Shown: positions 33,302 to 42,374 of the stretch, piece by piece
Numbering within the stretch: the first letter of the stretch is position 1
Layout: the number at the start of each line of letters is the position of its first letter
Assembly: GCF_001509555.1 (NCBI RefSeq)
Contig: NZ_LMAS01000009.1
Span: 70,318 to 134,317 of the forward strand
From: Bacillus sp. FJAT-29937
GTDB taxonomy: Bacteria > Bacillota > Bacilli > Bacillales > Cytobacillaceae
DNA: 64,000 nt
Reading direction: 5' to 3'
The notes under the pieces: model-generated
What the model saw: only the letters and a program-made list of their open reading frames with translations
What the model was told of the DNA's origin: nothing
Databases searched by the model: none
Program-made: the position numbers and the translations under genes

Positions 33302-35341
33302 ATCAAACAGTCACTAACCTTAATTACGGGCAGCAGCCAAACAAAACTAGTTTTGCAAGAACAGCTGCAACAGTTATTGGGGGATTACGTCCAAATTGAA
33401 ATTTACGCCACTGATGAAGGACTTCCCGCCCAGCTGACCGATGATTACTTTTTGTTCTCATCAGAGGTGACAAGGCTAGAAGCTCATGAGGTGTGTCAGA
33501 TTACCGGCAAAGAAATGATGGTCGGAAAACGGACAATTCATCACAGATTCATCGACCAGCTATTAAAAATACCGGTAAATTCTGATGTTCTCGTTGTAAA
33601 TGATGATGATACCGCAACGATTGAAGTGATCGAATCGCTTTATCAGCTGGGTATTGGTCATTTGCGGTTCATCCCATATAAGAAGGACCAGATTTTTTAT
33701 AAAAATATTGATATCGCTATATCTCCTGGTGAAACCCATCTTTGTCCGCCCTCTATTAATAAAGTAATTGATATTGGAGTTCGGCTGTTTGATATGGCCA
33801 CGATTTTAAAAGTAGTAGAATACTTTTGTTTAGGGGAAAAAATCTCGTCATTAATTTCAGAAAGATATATTCGTAACATCATTGATTTACAACGGGAGCT
33901 ATCATTGGCGGAACAAAATGCAAAACAAATGAAGCAGCATATTCAAAACGTCGTCAACACTGTCGATGATGGCATTATAGCAATTAATAGACAGCATCGA
34001 GTCACCGTTTTTAATCGGCGCTTAGGGGCCTTGTTTCATCTTCCTGTTGATGAAGCCATCAATAAGCAATTGGAGGAAGTGATCGTCCAACAAGATCTTA
34101 TCGACTTTATCTTACATAGTAATGAAGAAAGTAAATTTTTTACGATTTACGGTGTGGATCTTGTCATTTTCCGTCATCAAATGGAAACGGAAAATACAAT
34201 CGTGGCAACTTTTAAAAGTATTCATCAAGCGTTTGAAGTTGAAAAAATGGCGCAAAGAGAATTGAAAAACAAAGGGTTTTACGCAAAATACGACTTTGAT
34301 GACATCGTTGGGGACCACCCGCTCCTCAAAGAAACGAAACAAATTGCCAGAAAACTGGCCCTCTCCGAGCATCCGGTTTTAATTCAAGGGGAAACAGGGA
34401 CGGGAAAAGAATTATTCGCCCACTCGATCCATCTTCATTCCATGCGAAAAAACGGACCATTTATCGCCATCAATTGTAGTGCTTTAACCGAAAACTTACT
34501 TGAAAGTGAATTGTTTGGCTACGAGGAAGGGGCATTTACTGGTGCGCAAAAAGGCGGAAAAAAGGGGTTGTTCGAATTAGCGGATAATGGAACAATTTTC
34601 TTGGATGAAGTAGGTGATATTAGTCTCGCCGTTCAATCCCATTTATTACGGGTCCTTCAGGAGCAAGAATTGCGCCGAATCGGCGGGAGAAAAGTTATTC
34701 CCATAAATGTCCGGGTCATTGCGGCTACAAATAAGGACATTCAACTAAAATCGGAAGAAGGTTCATTTCGTTCTGATTTATTTTACCGCTTGAACGTTCT
34801 TACGCTTTTAATTCCGCCGCTTCGAGATCGAAAAACCGATATTCCGTTATTGGTCAAACATTTTATTACGAAGAGCGGAAAATGGGTTAAGGCTGATGAA
34901 AATCTCCCAGAACAGCTGCAAAAACACGAATGGTTAGGGAATATCCGTGAATTAAAAAGCACGATTGACTATATGCTTACCATCTGTGATGGAAATAAGA
35001 TTGAACTGAAAGACATTCCTTACAACCGCCTTCAAAAAAATCGAAAACAAGAGATCGTAACGAGCTATCCAATTCCTAACAATTTATTAGAAATATATGA
35101 GTATAAATTTATCCTCGAAACGATTAAACACTGTAATGATAACGGTAAGCCGGCAAGCCGGCAGCATATTTCGATGGTTAGTGAGGAAACCGGTTCTTTT
35201 TTATCGCCGCAGCAGGTTCGCAGACGATTAGATTACCTCGAAACCAAAGGCTTCATTACGAAAGGCCGGGGAAGATCCGGGACAAAAATTACCACGATCG
35301 GGGTAGAGTATTTACAACAGCTTGAATTACATGCAACATAA
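33302..35341 (+). CDS. Sigma-54-dependent activator with PrpR-like sensor, PAS and AAA+ domains
   Basis: About 679 residues. Order: N-terminal PrpR-like receptor domain (1-180), PAS domain (about 215-305), AAA+ core with Walker A GETGTGKE, GAFTGA and FLDEVGDI, and a C-terminal winged-helix region (QQVRRRLDYLETKGFI). The first AUG/GUG/UUG in frame is TTG at 33353, with no ribosome-binding site. An AAGGAGG sits 7 bases before an ATC at 33302, and the 17 codons from there (IKQSLTLITGSSQTK...) look like the family's N-terminal beta-strand. I therefore place the start at 33302, an unusual AUC start or a mutated ATG. It should drive the cyanophycinase operon on the other strand. Confidence 0.85.
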   Translation: MKQSLTLITGSSQTKLVLQEQLQQLLGDYVQIEIYATDEGLPAQLTDDYFLFSSEVTRLEAHEVCQITGKEMMVGKRTIHHRFIDQLLKIPVNSDVLVVNDDDTATIEVIESLYQLGIGHLRFIPYKKDQIFYKNIDIAISPGETHLCPPSINKVIDIGVRLFDMATILKVVEYFCLGEKISSLISERYIRNIIDLQRELSLAEQNAKQMKQHIQNVVNTVDDGIIAINRQHRVTVFNRRLGALFHLPVDEAINKQLEEVIVQQDLIDFILHSNEESKFFTIYGVDLVIFRHQMETENTIVATFKSIHQAFEVEKMAQRELKNKGFYAKYDFDDIVGDHPLLKETKQIARKLALSEHPVLIQGETGTGKELFAHSIHLHSMRKNGPFIAINCSALTENLLESELFGYEEGAFTGAQKGGKKGLFELADNGTIFLDEVGDISLAVQSHLLRVLQEQELRRIGGRKVIPINVRVIAATNKDIQLKSEEGSFRSDLFYRLNVLTLLIPPLRDRKTDIPLLVKHFITKSGKWVKADENLPEQLQKHEWLGNIRELKSTIDYMLTICDGNKIELKDIPYNRLQKNRKQEIVTSYPIPNNLLEIYEYKFILETIKHCNDNGKPASRQHISMVSEETGSFLSPQQVRRRLDYLETKGFITKGRGRSGTKITTIGVEYLQQLELHAT

Positions 35342-35385
35342 CAACACACGATAAACTTAAGTTTTCTTTATTTAAACCGACACTG

Positions 35386-35436
35386 AAAAAGCGGTTGAGG
35401 CGACAAGAGGGAATTTGTCACTTCAACCGCTTTTAG
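35386..35436 (+). terminator. Rho-independent terminator of the activator gene
   Basis: AAAAGCGGTTGA / TCAACCGCTTTT with an inner GACAA/TTGTC stem, then TAGTTT. Confidence 0.8.
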
Positions 35437-35670
35437 TTTAATTGGGAGGTATCCTCCATATGGAGTGCTCAGTAATAAAATTTTACGCTGGCGGTCTGAC
35501 CGAATTTTTTATGGTGGCAATCCTTTCTTCCCACATTACCCTTCAATAAAACCGACTAAATCCCTATCCTATGATTAGTCGGAATAATCCGATAATACCA
35601 TTCCGTTTAAATACTCTTCCAACTATACTAGAAATGTATTGAAAATTATGATAGTTTGGGAGGGCTTGTG

Positions 35671-36822
35671 TTGAAAAGATTATGGAAGACTTTTGTTGTA
35701 GTAACGTTCTTTATGTCAGCTCTACTAACATCTCAAGCATATGCAGCTGACACCATTCCTGGTGGTCCATCGACAAATGGAAACACGAGCATGGATAGTA
35801 TGATTACATACGATGACATGATTAAAGAACTGAAGAAAATCGAACACACGAGTAAAGGGAAAGTAGAAGTATTCACGTTAGATGAATACGGAAAAAGTGA
35901 ACAGAACCGAAGCTTCTACGCAGCTAAAGTGGGTTCAGGCCCAATTAAAATTTGGGTACAAGCGCAAATTCACGGTGATGAAAAATTAACAACGGATGCT
36001 GTATTGGAACTATTGAAAACGTTTGGCAGCAGTGGGTCCCAAGATATCGAAAAGATCCTAAATGAAACAACGATTTATGCCATCCCAATGTATAATCCGG
36101 ATGGAAGCATTATGAATACACGAACAACTTTGCTTCATGATGAAAATGGACAGCCTAGAGTAGGAAACACAGGCCGTGCCATGACAATTGATTTAAATCG
36201 TGATTGGGCAGAAAACGGGTTTCAAGCAAAAGAATCACTTGTCTTCTACAAATACTGGGCAGATGTGAAACCAGATTTCGCTGTGGATCTTCACCATCAA
36301 GGATTCAAAACAGTATACGGAACAAATGAATCAACATCCATGTCACTTGGTGTATCATTAGCACCAAATGGACCGACTTTACCAGGTATTAAAGACGGCT
36401 TATACAATGATCTTACACGCCAAATGAACGTCTATGTATACGATGCATTAAAGAATTACGGCCATATGCATATTGACCGTTACCAAGTCGGCAGTGGCGA
36501 TAAGCGATACGAAATTGACATCAAAGGCGGAGTTGTTTCTGCGATGATGATGGGCCTAAACTACGACAATATTAATCCAACAAATCACAGCAACCCAGCC
36601 ATCTTTTTTGAAACGAAAGGAAATACAAGAGATGGAAATCTAGGTCAAAAATCAAATGGGCACTTAGTCAAACAAAATTACCTTGGATTAAAAGCCTTAA
36701 TTTACGGCTTAGCCACAGGCGAAGTGCAAAAGGTTAATCCAAACCGCTGGGGAGAAGAGATTCCTGCTTATCCGTTAGCTGGGTATCAAAATGATACTGG
36801 GATTGTTCCGGTGAGTTATTAA
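35671..36822 (+). CDS. Secreted M14-family zinc carboxypeptidase
   Basis: Starting at TTG 35671 (GGGAGG 7 bases upstream) the 383-residue product has a signal peptide ending near QAYAAD. Zinc and catalytic residues of peptidase family M14 are visible: HGDE for His-x-x-Glu in QAQIHGDEKLTTDAV, substrate-binding NRDW in DLNRDWAENG, the second zinc histidine in VDLHHQG, and the catalytic glutamate in AIFFETKGN. It probably trims peptides outside the cell. It neighbours the cyanophycin/isopeptide operon but has its own promoter and terminator. Confidence 0.88.
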   Translation: MKRLWKTFVVVTFFMSALLTSQAYAADTIPGGPSTNGNTSMDSMITYDDMIKELKKIEHTSKGKVEVFTLDEYGKSEQNRSFYAAKVGSGPIKIWVQAQIHGDEKLTTDAVLELLKTFGSSGSQDIEKILNETTIYAIPMYNPDGSIMNTRTTLLHDENGQPRVGNTGRAMTIDLNRDWAENGFQAKESLVFYKYWADVKPDFAVDLHHQGFKTVYGTNESTSMSLGVSLAPNGPTLPGIKDGLYNDLTRQMNVYVYDALKNYGHMHIDRYQVGSGDKRYEIDIKGGVVSAMMMGLNYDNINPTNHSNPAIFFETKGNTRDGNLGQKSNGHLVKQNYLGLKALIYGLATGEVQKVNPNRWGEEIPAYPLAGYQNDTGIVPVSY

Positions 36823-36834
36823 AAAAGGATGGAG

Positions 36835-36867
36835 CCCCATAAGGAGTGTGATCCTTATGGGGTTTTT
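36835..36867 (+). terminator. Rho-independent terminator
   Basis: CCCCATAAGGA / TCCTTATGGGG perfect stem and five T, ending the M14 peptidase gene. Confidence 0.9.
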
Positions 36868-37007
36868 CGTGTATTTGAGTTTCTTTAGTTTAAATAGGCA
36901 TCAAAGAAGAAGCCTGCCTCTAATTTTTTAGTGCAGTTTAACTTTAAAAACTGGGGGCATGCATCTTTTTGGAAATTTCAAGTTTGAATTGGTGACAGCA
37001 GGCTCTG

Positions 37008-37206
37008 TCTATTTTTTTGGAGGACAGGGGATCCCTTATTTCTATTAAATCCGCCCGTTTTGGGAATGAATAGGACAGAGAATCTGTTATTAATGAAAAA
37101 TATAAGAAATTAGCCTTATTTTCAAGCATTAGCGGAATCAGAGTCCGTTCATCTCTATATAAACAGCATTTTAGGGTAATTAACGGAACCAGTGTCCGCT
37201 TTCGTA
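37008..37206. repeat. Dispersed intergenic repeat, copy 1 of 2
   Basis: About 200 bases that align with 42375-42570 in the same orientation. Shared phrases include CAAGCATTAGCGGAATCAGA, GGACAGAGAATC and TTAACGGAACCAGTGTC. Short mirror elements such as CGGAATCAGAGTCCG recur within it. The frames open through it are by-products of the repeat. Confidence 0.75.
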
Positions 37207-37384
37207 AGCAGAAAGACAGAAATGTGTACATACATTTGCTATTTCATGATACATCTGTTACTGTTAGAGAGAATTATTTTTGTTCTATATCAGATTAAGA
37301 ATAGATTTTGTTTTTCGTCTAAGGTTATTTGAGCAAGGATAGTAACAAATTGTGTGGGATATTCCGCACTAGGAGGAAATAATT

Positions 37385-37585
37385 ATGGAACAAGGTAAAG
37401 TTAAGTGGTTTAATGCAGAAAAAGGATTCGGTTTCATCGAGCGTGAAGCGGGAGAAGACGTATTCGTACATTTCTCAGCAATCCAAGGCGAAGGTTTCAA
37501 ATCTTTAGACGAAGGTCAAAGTGTAACTTTTGAAATTGAACAAGGACAACGTGGCCCACAAGCTACAAATGTTCAAAAAGCTTAA
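37385..37585 (+). CDS. cspC: Cold-shock protein, CspC-like
   Basis: A 66-residue single cold-shock domain with both RNA-binding motifs: KGFGFIE (RNP1) and VFVHFSAI (RNP2). The start [20 protein letters not shown] and the end ATNVQKA are closer to B. subtilis CspC than to CspB or CspD. AGGAGG precedes the ATG. The roughly 120-base AT-rich leader before it (37260-37384) is long, as is common for csp genes. It binds single-stranded RNA and keeps mRNA unfolded in cold or stationary conditions. Confidence 0.92.
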   Translation: MEQGKVKWFNAEKGFGFIEREAGEDVFVHFSAIQGEGFKSLDEGQSVTFEIEQGQRGPQATNVQKA

Positions 37586-37595
37586 TAATTGCTAA

Positions 37596-37632
37596 AGACA
37601 GACCTTTATGTTGGGTCTGTTTTTTTATTTTT
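37596..37632 (+). terminator. Rho-independent terminator of cspC
   Basis: ACAGACC / GGGTCTGT stem followed by seven T and more T-rich sequence. Confidence 0.88.
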
Positions 37633-37644
37633 TAAGCAAAAACA

Positions 37645-37678
37645 AAAAAATCCTATTCAAAAAATGAATAGGATTTTT
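37645..37678. terminator. Second hairpin after cspC
   Basis: AAAATCCTATTCA / TGAATAGGATTTT, 13-bp stem with A and T runs on both sides; may act in both directions. From 37680 to 38040 I see no gene, only AT-rich sequence with a TGCCAGACCCCCGCCAC patch. Confidence 0.65.
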
Positions 37679-38057
37679 ACAGCAACAAACACGAAACAGT
37701 AAAAAGTCAAATGGTAGACTAAGTATAACACGGTAAAGCAGTAATCCCTAATTTTTATTTGCCTTTTTCGTTCTACACTATTATTAATATTGCCTACTCT
37801 CCATAAAAAATGCCTGATTCCAGTGCGTTAATCCATTAATTAATGGGGGATTGCCGGCGAATCTTTCTTGAGGAAAAGTGCCAGACCCCCGCCACGGTAA
37901 TGCTTTACAACACTGGAGGACAGGTATCCTTTTCCCATTAATTAGGGGGCATTTTAAAGTGCTCCCTTTTTCACAAGATGCTTCTTTCTGTCTTGCGCGT
38001 TAGGTTCGTTATGCTATAGTTTTATTAATATATGACATACTTTAGGGGATTAGGGCA

Positions 38058-38921
38058 ATGGAGGACCAAGATTGGCTAATACTGCAGGTGCTTTATAAAC
38101 ATAAAAATATTACAAGAACAGCTCAGGAATTATTCACTTCTCAACCTTCCATAACGAAACGACTTCGTAAAATGGAAATAGAATTCGGTGTTCCCATTGT
38201 GAAAGGGGGAAGAAGGGGTGTTCAGTTTACTCCTCAAGGGGAATTTTTGGCAAAGTCAGCAGATTATGTTCTTTTTAACCTTCGCAGAATTAAAGAGAAA
38301 GTTCAAAATATGGATACACAAGTTGCTGGGACTTTAAGAATAGGTTTATCCAATTACTCTACGAAACAAAAGCTTCCAGGGATTTTGAAAATGTTTAAAG
38401 AGAAAAATCCAAATGTGGAGTTTCAAGTAATCACCGGACACTCCCGGGAAATCTATGATTTGGTTTATAATCGGGAAGTACATGTTGGATTTGTTCGTGG
38501 AAATTTTAACTGGACCGACGAAAGCCATTTATTATTTGAAGAGCCCATTTGTCTAGCATCTGTTGGCAATATTAGTTTAAAAAATCTCCCTGAACTGCCG
38601 CGAATAGATTATCACACGGAACACAGCTTAAAAACAATACTGGACAACTGGTGGATAGAGAACTATTCCGAGCCGCCCCTTATTGGGATAAAAGTAGATA
38701 ATGTAGATACTTGCAGGGAAATGATCATCAATGGCTTGGGATATGCAATCGTACCAAGACGAATATTAGATAATGATGAACATGTGAATAAAATAGACAT
38801 CAAAGATAAAAGGGGAAAGCGGATTTTAAGACAAACATGGATGTACTATAAAAATGAAACTCTTGAATTGAATACTGTACGCGCTTTTGTCAACTTTATT
38901 AAAAAGTTAGACCTGGAATAA
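38058..38921 (+). CDS. LysR-family transcriptional regulator
   Basis: A 287-residue LysR-type regulator. The N-terminal winged helix is clear (LYKHKNITRTAQELFTSQPS followed by ITKRLRKMEIEFGV and GVQFTPQGEFLA), and the effector-binding domain follows (GTLRIGLSNYSTKQKLPGIL, then FQVITGHSREIYDLVYNREV). A terminator ends it, and 300 bases later the M24 and GltS-type genes start in the same direction; it is the obvious candidate regulator of that pair. Confidence 0.88.
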   Translation: MEDQDWLILQVLYKHKNITRTAQELFTSQPSITKRLRKMEIEFGVPIVKGGRRGVQFTPQGEFLAKSADYVLFNLRRIKEKVQNMDTQVAGTLRIGLSNYSTKQKLPGILKMFKEKNPNVEFQVITGHSREIYDLVYNREVHVGFVRGNFNWTDESHLLFEEPICLASVGNISLKNLPELPRIDYHTEHSLKTILDNWWIENYSEPPLIGIKVDNVDTCREMIINGLGYAIVPRRILDNDEHVNKIDIKDKRGKRILRQTWMYYKNETLELNTVRAFVNFIKKLDLE

Positions 38922-38923
38922 GG

Positions 38924-38958
38924 AACCAAACGAGACTGGACTTGTTTGGTTCTTTTTT
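38924..38958 (+). terminator. Rho-independent terminator
   Basis: GAACCAAAC / GTTTGGTTC stem with a 12-base loop and six T, after the LysR gene. Confidence 0.85.
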
Positions 38959-39172
38959 GTCCCATATTTTAGGTATTCAATTCAGGTATCATTATCTATT
39001 CAAAACGGATTGTTTTTTTGTAGCTAAGTACGAACTATAATTAGACCATGAAGAACTTCATTTATTTTTTAAAAAGGGTTAACCCTCCGAAATATTTACT
39101 GAAAATTAGGACTTATCTATCTTAAGAGGAAATATAGGAAAGGCGGCTTAAATTTAACTTGTAGGGATAAAT

Positions 39173-39238
39173 GTGTATATTGTTGCTTTATTAACTATGG
39201 TACTTGTACTGTCGATCATGATTTGTAGTCGCCAATGA
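39173..39238 (+). CDS. Possible 21-residue membrane peptide
   Basis: GTG at 39173 with TAGGGATAAAT before it; product MYIVALLTMVLVLSIMICSR plus Gln, almost one pure transmembrane helix. Some secondary transporters have small single-helix partners, and a GltS-type symporter is encoded downstream, but no family match is claimed. Confidence 0.3.
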   Translation: MYIVALLTMVLVLSIMICSRQ

Positions 39239-39277
39239 AAAAAGCTTAATTTTAAAATGAAGGAGTTGTCACGGATA

Positions 39278-40684
39278 ATGTCATCCATAAATTACGAAAA
39301 GTTGTTAATAGATTTTGAGCCCAATTTCGAATTTGTTCCACCGAAGGCGATACCACCGGAAGAATTTCATGGCAGAATTGAGCGTATGCGCCAATCAGCA
39401 GCAGATCGCGGGCACGACGTTCTTCTTATTCATGCAGACGGCGCTAAGTCTTTTAAGACTACAAATATGTATTTAAGATATGCGTGCGATTGGGCACGCG
39501 AGGGTGTGCTAATTATTCCCACGGACAGTAGTAAAGGACTTCAGTTAGTCTCCTTCTTTACCCAATCTGTTATTCTTCCGCCACCCGGTGAACCAATAGG
39601 GATTGAGAAACTCTGGCAAGTTGGAGCACTCGGTCAGGAATTCTCAGGGCGTTCGAGTACGTCTGAAGTTCAACTGGTTGAAGCTATGTCTAAGATTTTA
39701 ACAGATTTAGGCTATAGCTCGGCAAGCGTTGGGGTGATGGGAGATCGTTCGTCCACCCAGTATTGGGAAGGGATTAGAATAAAACTACCAAAGTTAAAAA
39801 TTGTGGATGAGACTCAGATTATTATAGATATGCAGACAATCAGGTCAAAAAACGAACAGGATCTGATACGAGCTTCTGCCCAGCTAATGGACATTGGATT
39901 CCAGGCTGCGTGTCATGTAACTAAGCCTGGGGTAACGGATTTTGAAATTTATGCGGCTTTCACGTTTGCGCAGATGGCTCGTGGCGGTGAAAGCGGGGAT
40001 GGGTATCAAATAGGGATTAATAGGTTTGGTACCCACTGTGGAAAACCATATGGACATAAGGTGGCTGCTGGCGATCTCATCAACATGTATATGTCTGCTT
40101 TGCCATATCATGGCTATACGGCCCAGGCTGCTAGGATGATCGCAGTTGGCGATATCACTGTAAAACAAGAGGAAACTCTTGAGGTATGTACTGAAGCTGT
40201 GCGTCGAGCGGAGAGTATAATCCGTCCTGGTGTACCTTTCTGTGATCTCCATAAGGCTGCATTTTCAGTGTACCTTGAGCACGGATACCTCAAGGACGAT
40301 ACAACAGCTACGATGTCCTATAACTGGGCCCCACTTGATGATTTATCAGCTAGAGAAATTCCATTACAGTATGTTCAAAATAAGGATTATGAAAGGTATG
40401 GAAGGAAGCTTCAGCACGTGTATCCGCCAGTAGCTGGTCCTCATAACCCAAATTTAGGACATTCCGTGGGCATGTCAGGTAATCCCAAATTCAACATCAC
40501 GTCTCACAATACAGATATTATTGAGCCTGGAATGGTTTTTGTATTGCATGCTCAATGGCTTGATCCATTGAAGTCGGGTGCTAATATTGGAAATTGCTAT
40601 CTAGTCACAGAGGATGGATTCGAGAACCTCAATTGTCATACACCACTTGAAACGATTCGAATAAAGTCTAGGTTGTTTGCATAA
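39278..40684 (+). CDS. Creatinase-like M24-fold hydrolase lacking metal ligands
   Basis: A 468-residue pita-bread (M24) protein. The ATG at 39278 follows GGAG; an earlier ATG at 39257 has none. M24 metallopeptidases need Asp, Asp, His, Glu, Glu; here the first pair is replaced (GDLINMYMS and GYTAQAAR), and the last two are Gln and Asn (VLHAQW, IGNCYLV), so no dinuclear centre can form. The segment GYQIGINRFGTHCGKPYGHK resembles the creatinase stretch with its catalytic His, conserved as His253. Metal-free members of this fold are creatinase and ectoine hydrolase. It probably hydrolyses a guanidino or amide compound. Followed by a GltS-type symporter gene. Confidence 0.75.
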   Translation: MSSINYEKLLIDFEPNFEFVPPKAIPPEEFHGRIERMRQSAADRGHDVLLIHADGAKSFKTTNMYLRYACDWAREGVLIIPTDSSKGLQLVSFFTQSVILPPPGEPIGIEKLWQVGALGQEFSGRSSTSEVQLVEAMSKILTDLGYSSASVGVMGDRSSTQYWEGIRIKLPKLKIVDETQIIIDMQTIRSKNEQDLIRASAQLMDIGFQAACHVTKPGVTDFEIYAAFTFAQMARGGESGDGYQIGINRFGTHCGKPYGHKVAAGDLINMYMSALPYHGYTAQAARMIAVGDITVKQEETLEVCTEAVRRAESIIRPGVPFCDLHKAAFSVYLEHGYLKDDTTATMSYNWAPLDDLSAREIPLQYVQNKDYERYGRKLQHVYPPVAGPHNPNLGHSVGMSGNPKFNITSHNTDIIEPGMVFVLHAQWLDPLKSGANIGNCYLVTEDGFENLNCHTPLETIRIKSRLFA

Positions 40685-40795
40685 TCCGAGGCTTAATGAA
40701 GTAGTTGCATTATACGAAAAAAACATGAAACCGTACTACCAAGAGTAAACTTAAATTTTTTTAAAAATTCAATCCATTGTAAAGGGTGATTGTTT

Positions 40796-42142
40796 ATGAT
40801 TGAAGAAGTATTTAATACTTTGATGGTATTCGGTTTGCTTTTGATTGCTGGAGTGGCTATCCGTGAGTCTGTCCCCTTTTTTCAAAAGTTTCTAATTCCA
40901 TCTAGTGTAATCGCCGGATTTTTAGGGCTGATTCTCGGGCAACAGGTGCTAGGTTGGATTACAATCCCTGAATCATTTTCATCTATTCCTATTTATGCAA
41001 TGTATATTTTGATGACCTGTGTGCCTTTAGGCATTACCGTTACAGGTAAGAAGGTTATCCAGCATATGGATTTTGCTTTTGGTAACATGATTATGTATGG
41101 ATTCCAATTAGTTTTTGGTGTTCTTATCGGGGCTCTGCTCATCGGCTTCTGGCCGAATCTACCTGAAGGCTGGGGTTTAATGGGGGTTGCTGCATTATTC
41201 GGCTCACATGGAAGTGTTCCTATTGTTTCAAGTGTTATTGATCCAACTGGAGAGCTTGGTGCGCAAAGTATCGGGATGGTTATGGCTACATTAGGTGTAC
41301 TTCTAGCTATCATACCAGGTATCATTGCAGCTAACTATGGTGTTCGTCGTGGATGGGGTGCTTTTACAAAGGATATTAAGAATAAAGATAAGAGCTTCTT
41401 CCGCGGTACTCTTCCTGAAAACGACCGTAAACCGATAGGCAGACTGACTGTTAGTCCTAGCAACGTAACTTCAATCGCTTTCCAGCTAGGTATCCTTGCT
41501 GTCAGTTTTAAATTTGGTGAGCTAATTTTAACAGGTATTTCTTCCGTGGTTCCATTCCTTAGTAATATTCCAACGATGATATACGGAATTGTCGGTTCAC
41601 TTATTTTGTGGCCAATCATGAAAAAGGTGAAATTTGATGGGTATGTTGATAAACCGACCATTAATGAAATAAGTAATTTTTCTTTGGAAATCATCATATT
41701 AACAGCTTGTGCTTCTATTCAGTTAAGTATTATTAGCGAATTTTTAGTCCCTTTATTAATCTTAACTCTTATTATATGTGTTGTTACATTCATTTTTACC
41801 CATTTCTGGTATAAGAAAATTAATAATCCAGAATGGTTCGAAAAGTCATTAATGAACTATGGGATGGCAACTGGTTCCAACCCTCAGGGGCTTTCTCTCG
41901 TTCGTGTTGTTGATCCTAAAAATGAATCCAGCATTTACGAGGCGCTAGGTGTCTATAATGCCGTCTTTTTCTGGAATAAACTTCTCCTGCCTTTGGCTGC
42001 GTCCCTGATACTCATAGGTACGGTCATTCCCGTTTATATTATTGGAACCGCTTTAATGATTGTTCCATTAGTGTTAGCCTATATTCTCTTCTTCAGGAAG
42101 AGAAAGGGTGCAGGCAAGACTAAGGCAAGAAAAATTTCTTAA
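40796..42142 (+). CDS. GltS-type sodium:glutamate symporter family protein
   Basis: A 448-residue membrane carrier with about 10 hydrophobic segments in two halves. The two re-entrant glycine/serine-rich loops of the ESS/GltS family are present (GVAALFGSHGSVPIVSSV and MNYGMATGSNPQGLSLVRVV). The ATG at 40796 has AAAGGGTGA before it. It is 111 bases after the M24 gene and likely in one operon under the LysR regulator. Glutamate uptake is the family activity, but its partner suggests it could carry the substrate of the M24 enzyme. Confidence 0.82.
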   Translation: MIEEVFNTLMVFGLLLIAGVAIRESVPFFQKFLIPSSVIAGFLGLILGQQVLGWITIPESFSSIPIYAMYILMTCVPLGITVTGKKVIQHMDFAFGNMIMYGFQLVFGVLIGALLIGFWPNLPEGWGLMGVAALFGSHGSVPIVSSVIDPTGELGAQSIGMVMATLGVLLAIIPGIIAANYGVRRGWGAFTKDIKNKDKSFFRGTLPENDRKPIGRLTVSPSNVTSIAFQLGILAVSFKFGELILTGISSVVPFLSNIPTMIYGIVGSLILWPIMKKVKFDGYVDKPTINEISNFSLEIIILTACASIQLSIISEFLVPLLILTLIICVVTFIFTHFWYKKINNPEWFEKSLMNYGMATGSNPQGLSLVRVVDPKNESSIYEALGVYNAVFFWNKLLLPLAASLILIGTVIPVYIIGTALMIVPLVLAYILFFRKRKGAGKTKARKIS

Positions 42143-42249
42143 CCAAGGACTGAATTAATAAAAGCTAATCTGATTCCAAAATCTATTAAATATTGAAGAG
42201 TAATAGGCATTGCCATAAAGAATTTTACTGCGCAATATTGTTTCGTTGT

Positions 42250-42291
42250 AAAGAGTGCGATCTTACACAAAAAAATCGCACTCTTTTTTTG
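42250..42291 (+). terminator. Rho-independent terminator
   Basis: AAAGAGTGCGAT / ATCGCACTCTTT stem with a long T-run, closing the M24-symporter unit. Confidence 0.88.
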
Positions 42292-42374
42292 TGAAGGTAT
42301 CAGAAAAAAATGAACGACTCCATAAAAAATCGTGTTACTACCATAGAATTACATGTTTACGGGTGGCCAGCTGC

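Noticed and set aside
35440..35650. Third copy of the 10.2/15.4 kb repeat
   Set aside because: CCGACTAAATCC and TTAGTCGGAATAATCCG share its style, but no continuous alignment could be made.
36944..37231. Minus-strand 95-codon protein
   Set aside because: The frame lies within a dispersed repeat, has no ribosome-binding site, and its counterpart at 42381-42572 is not conserved as protein beyond the DNA similarity.
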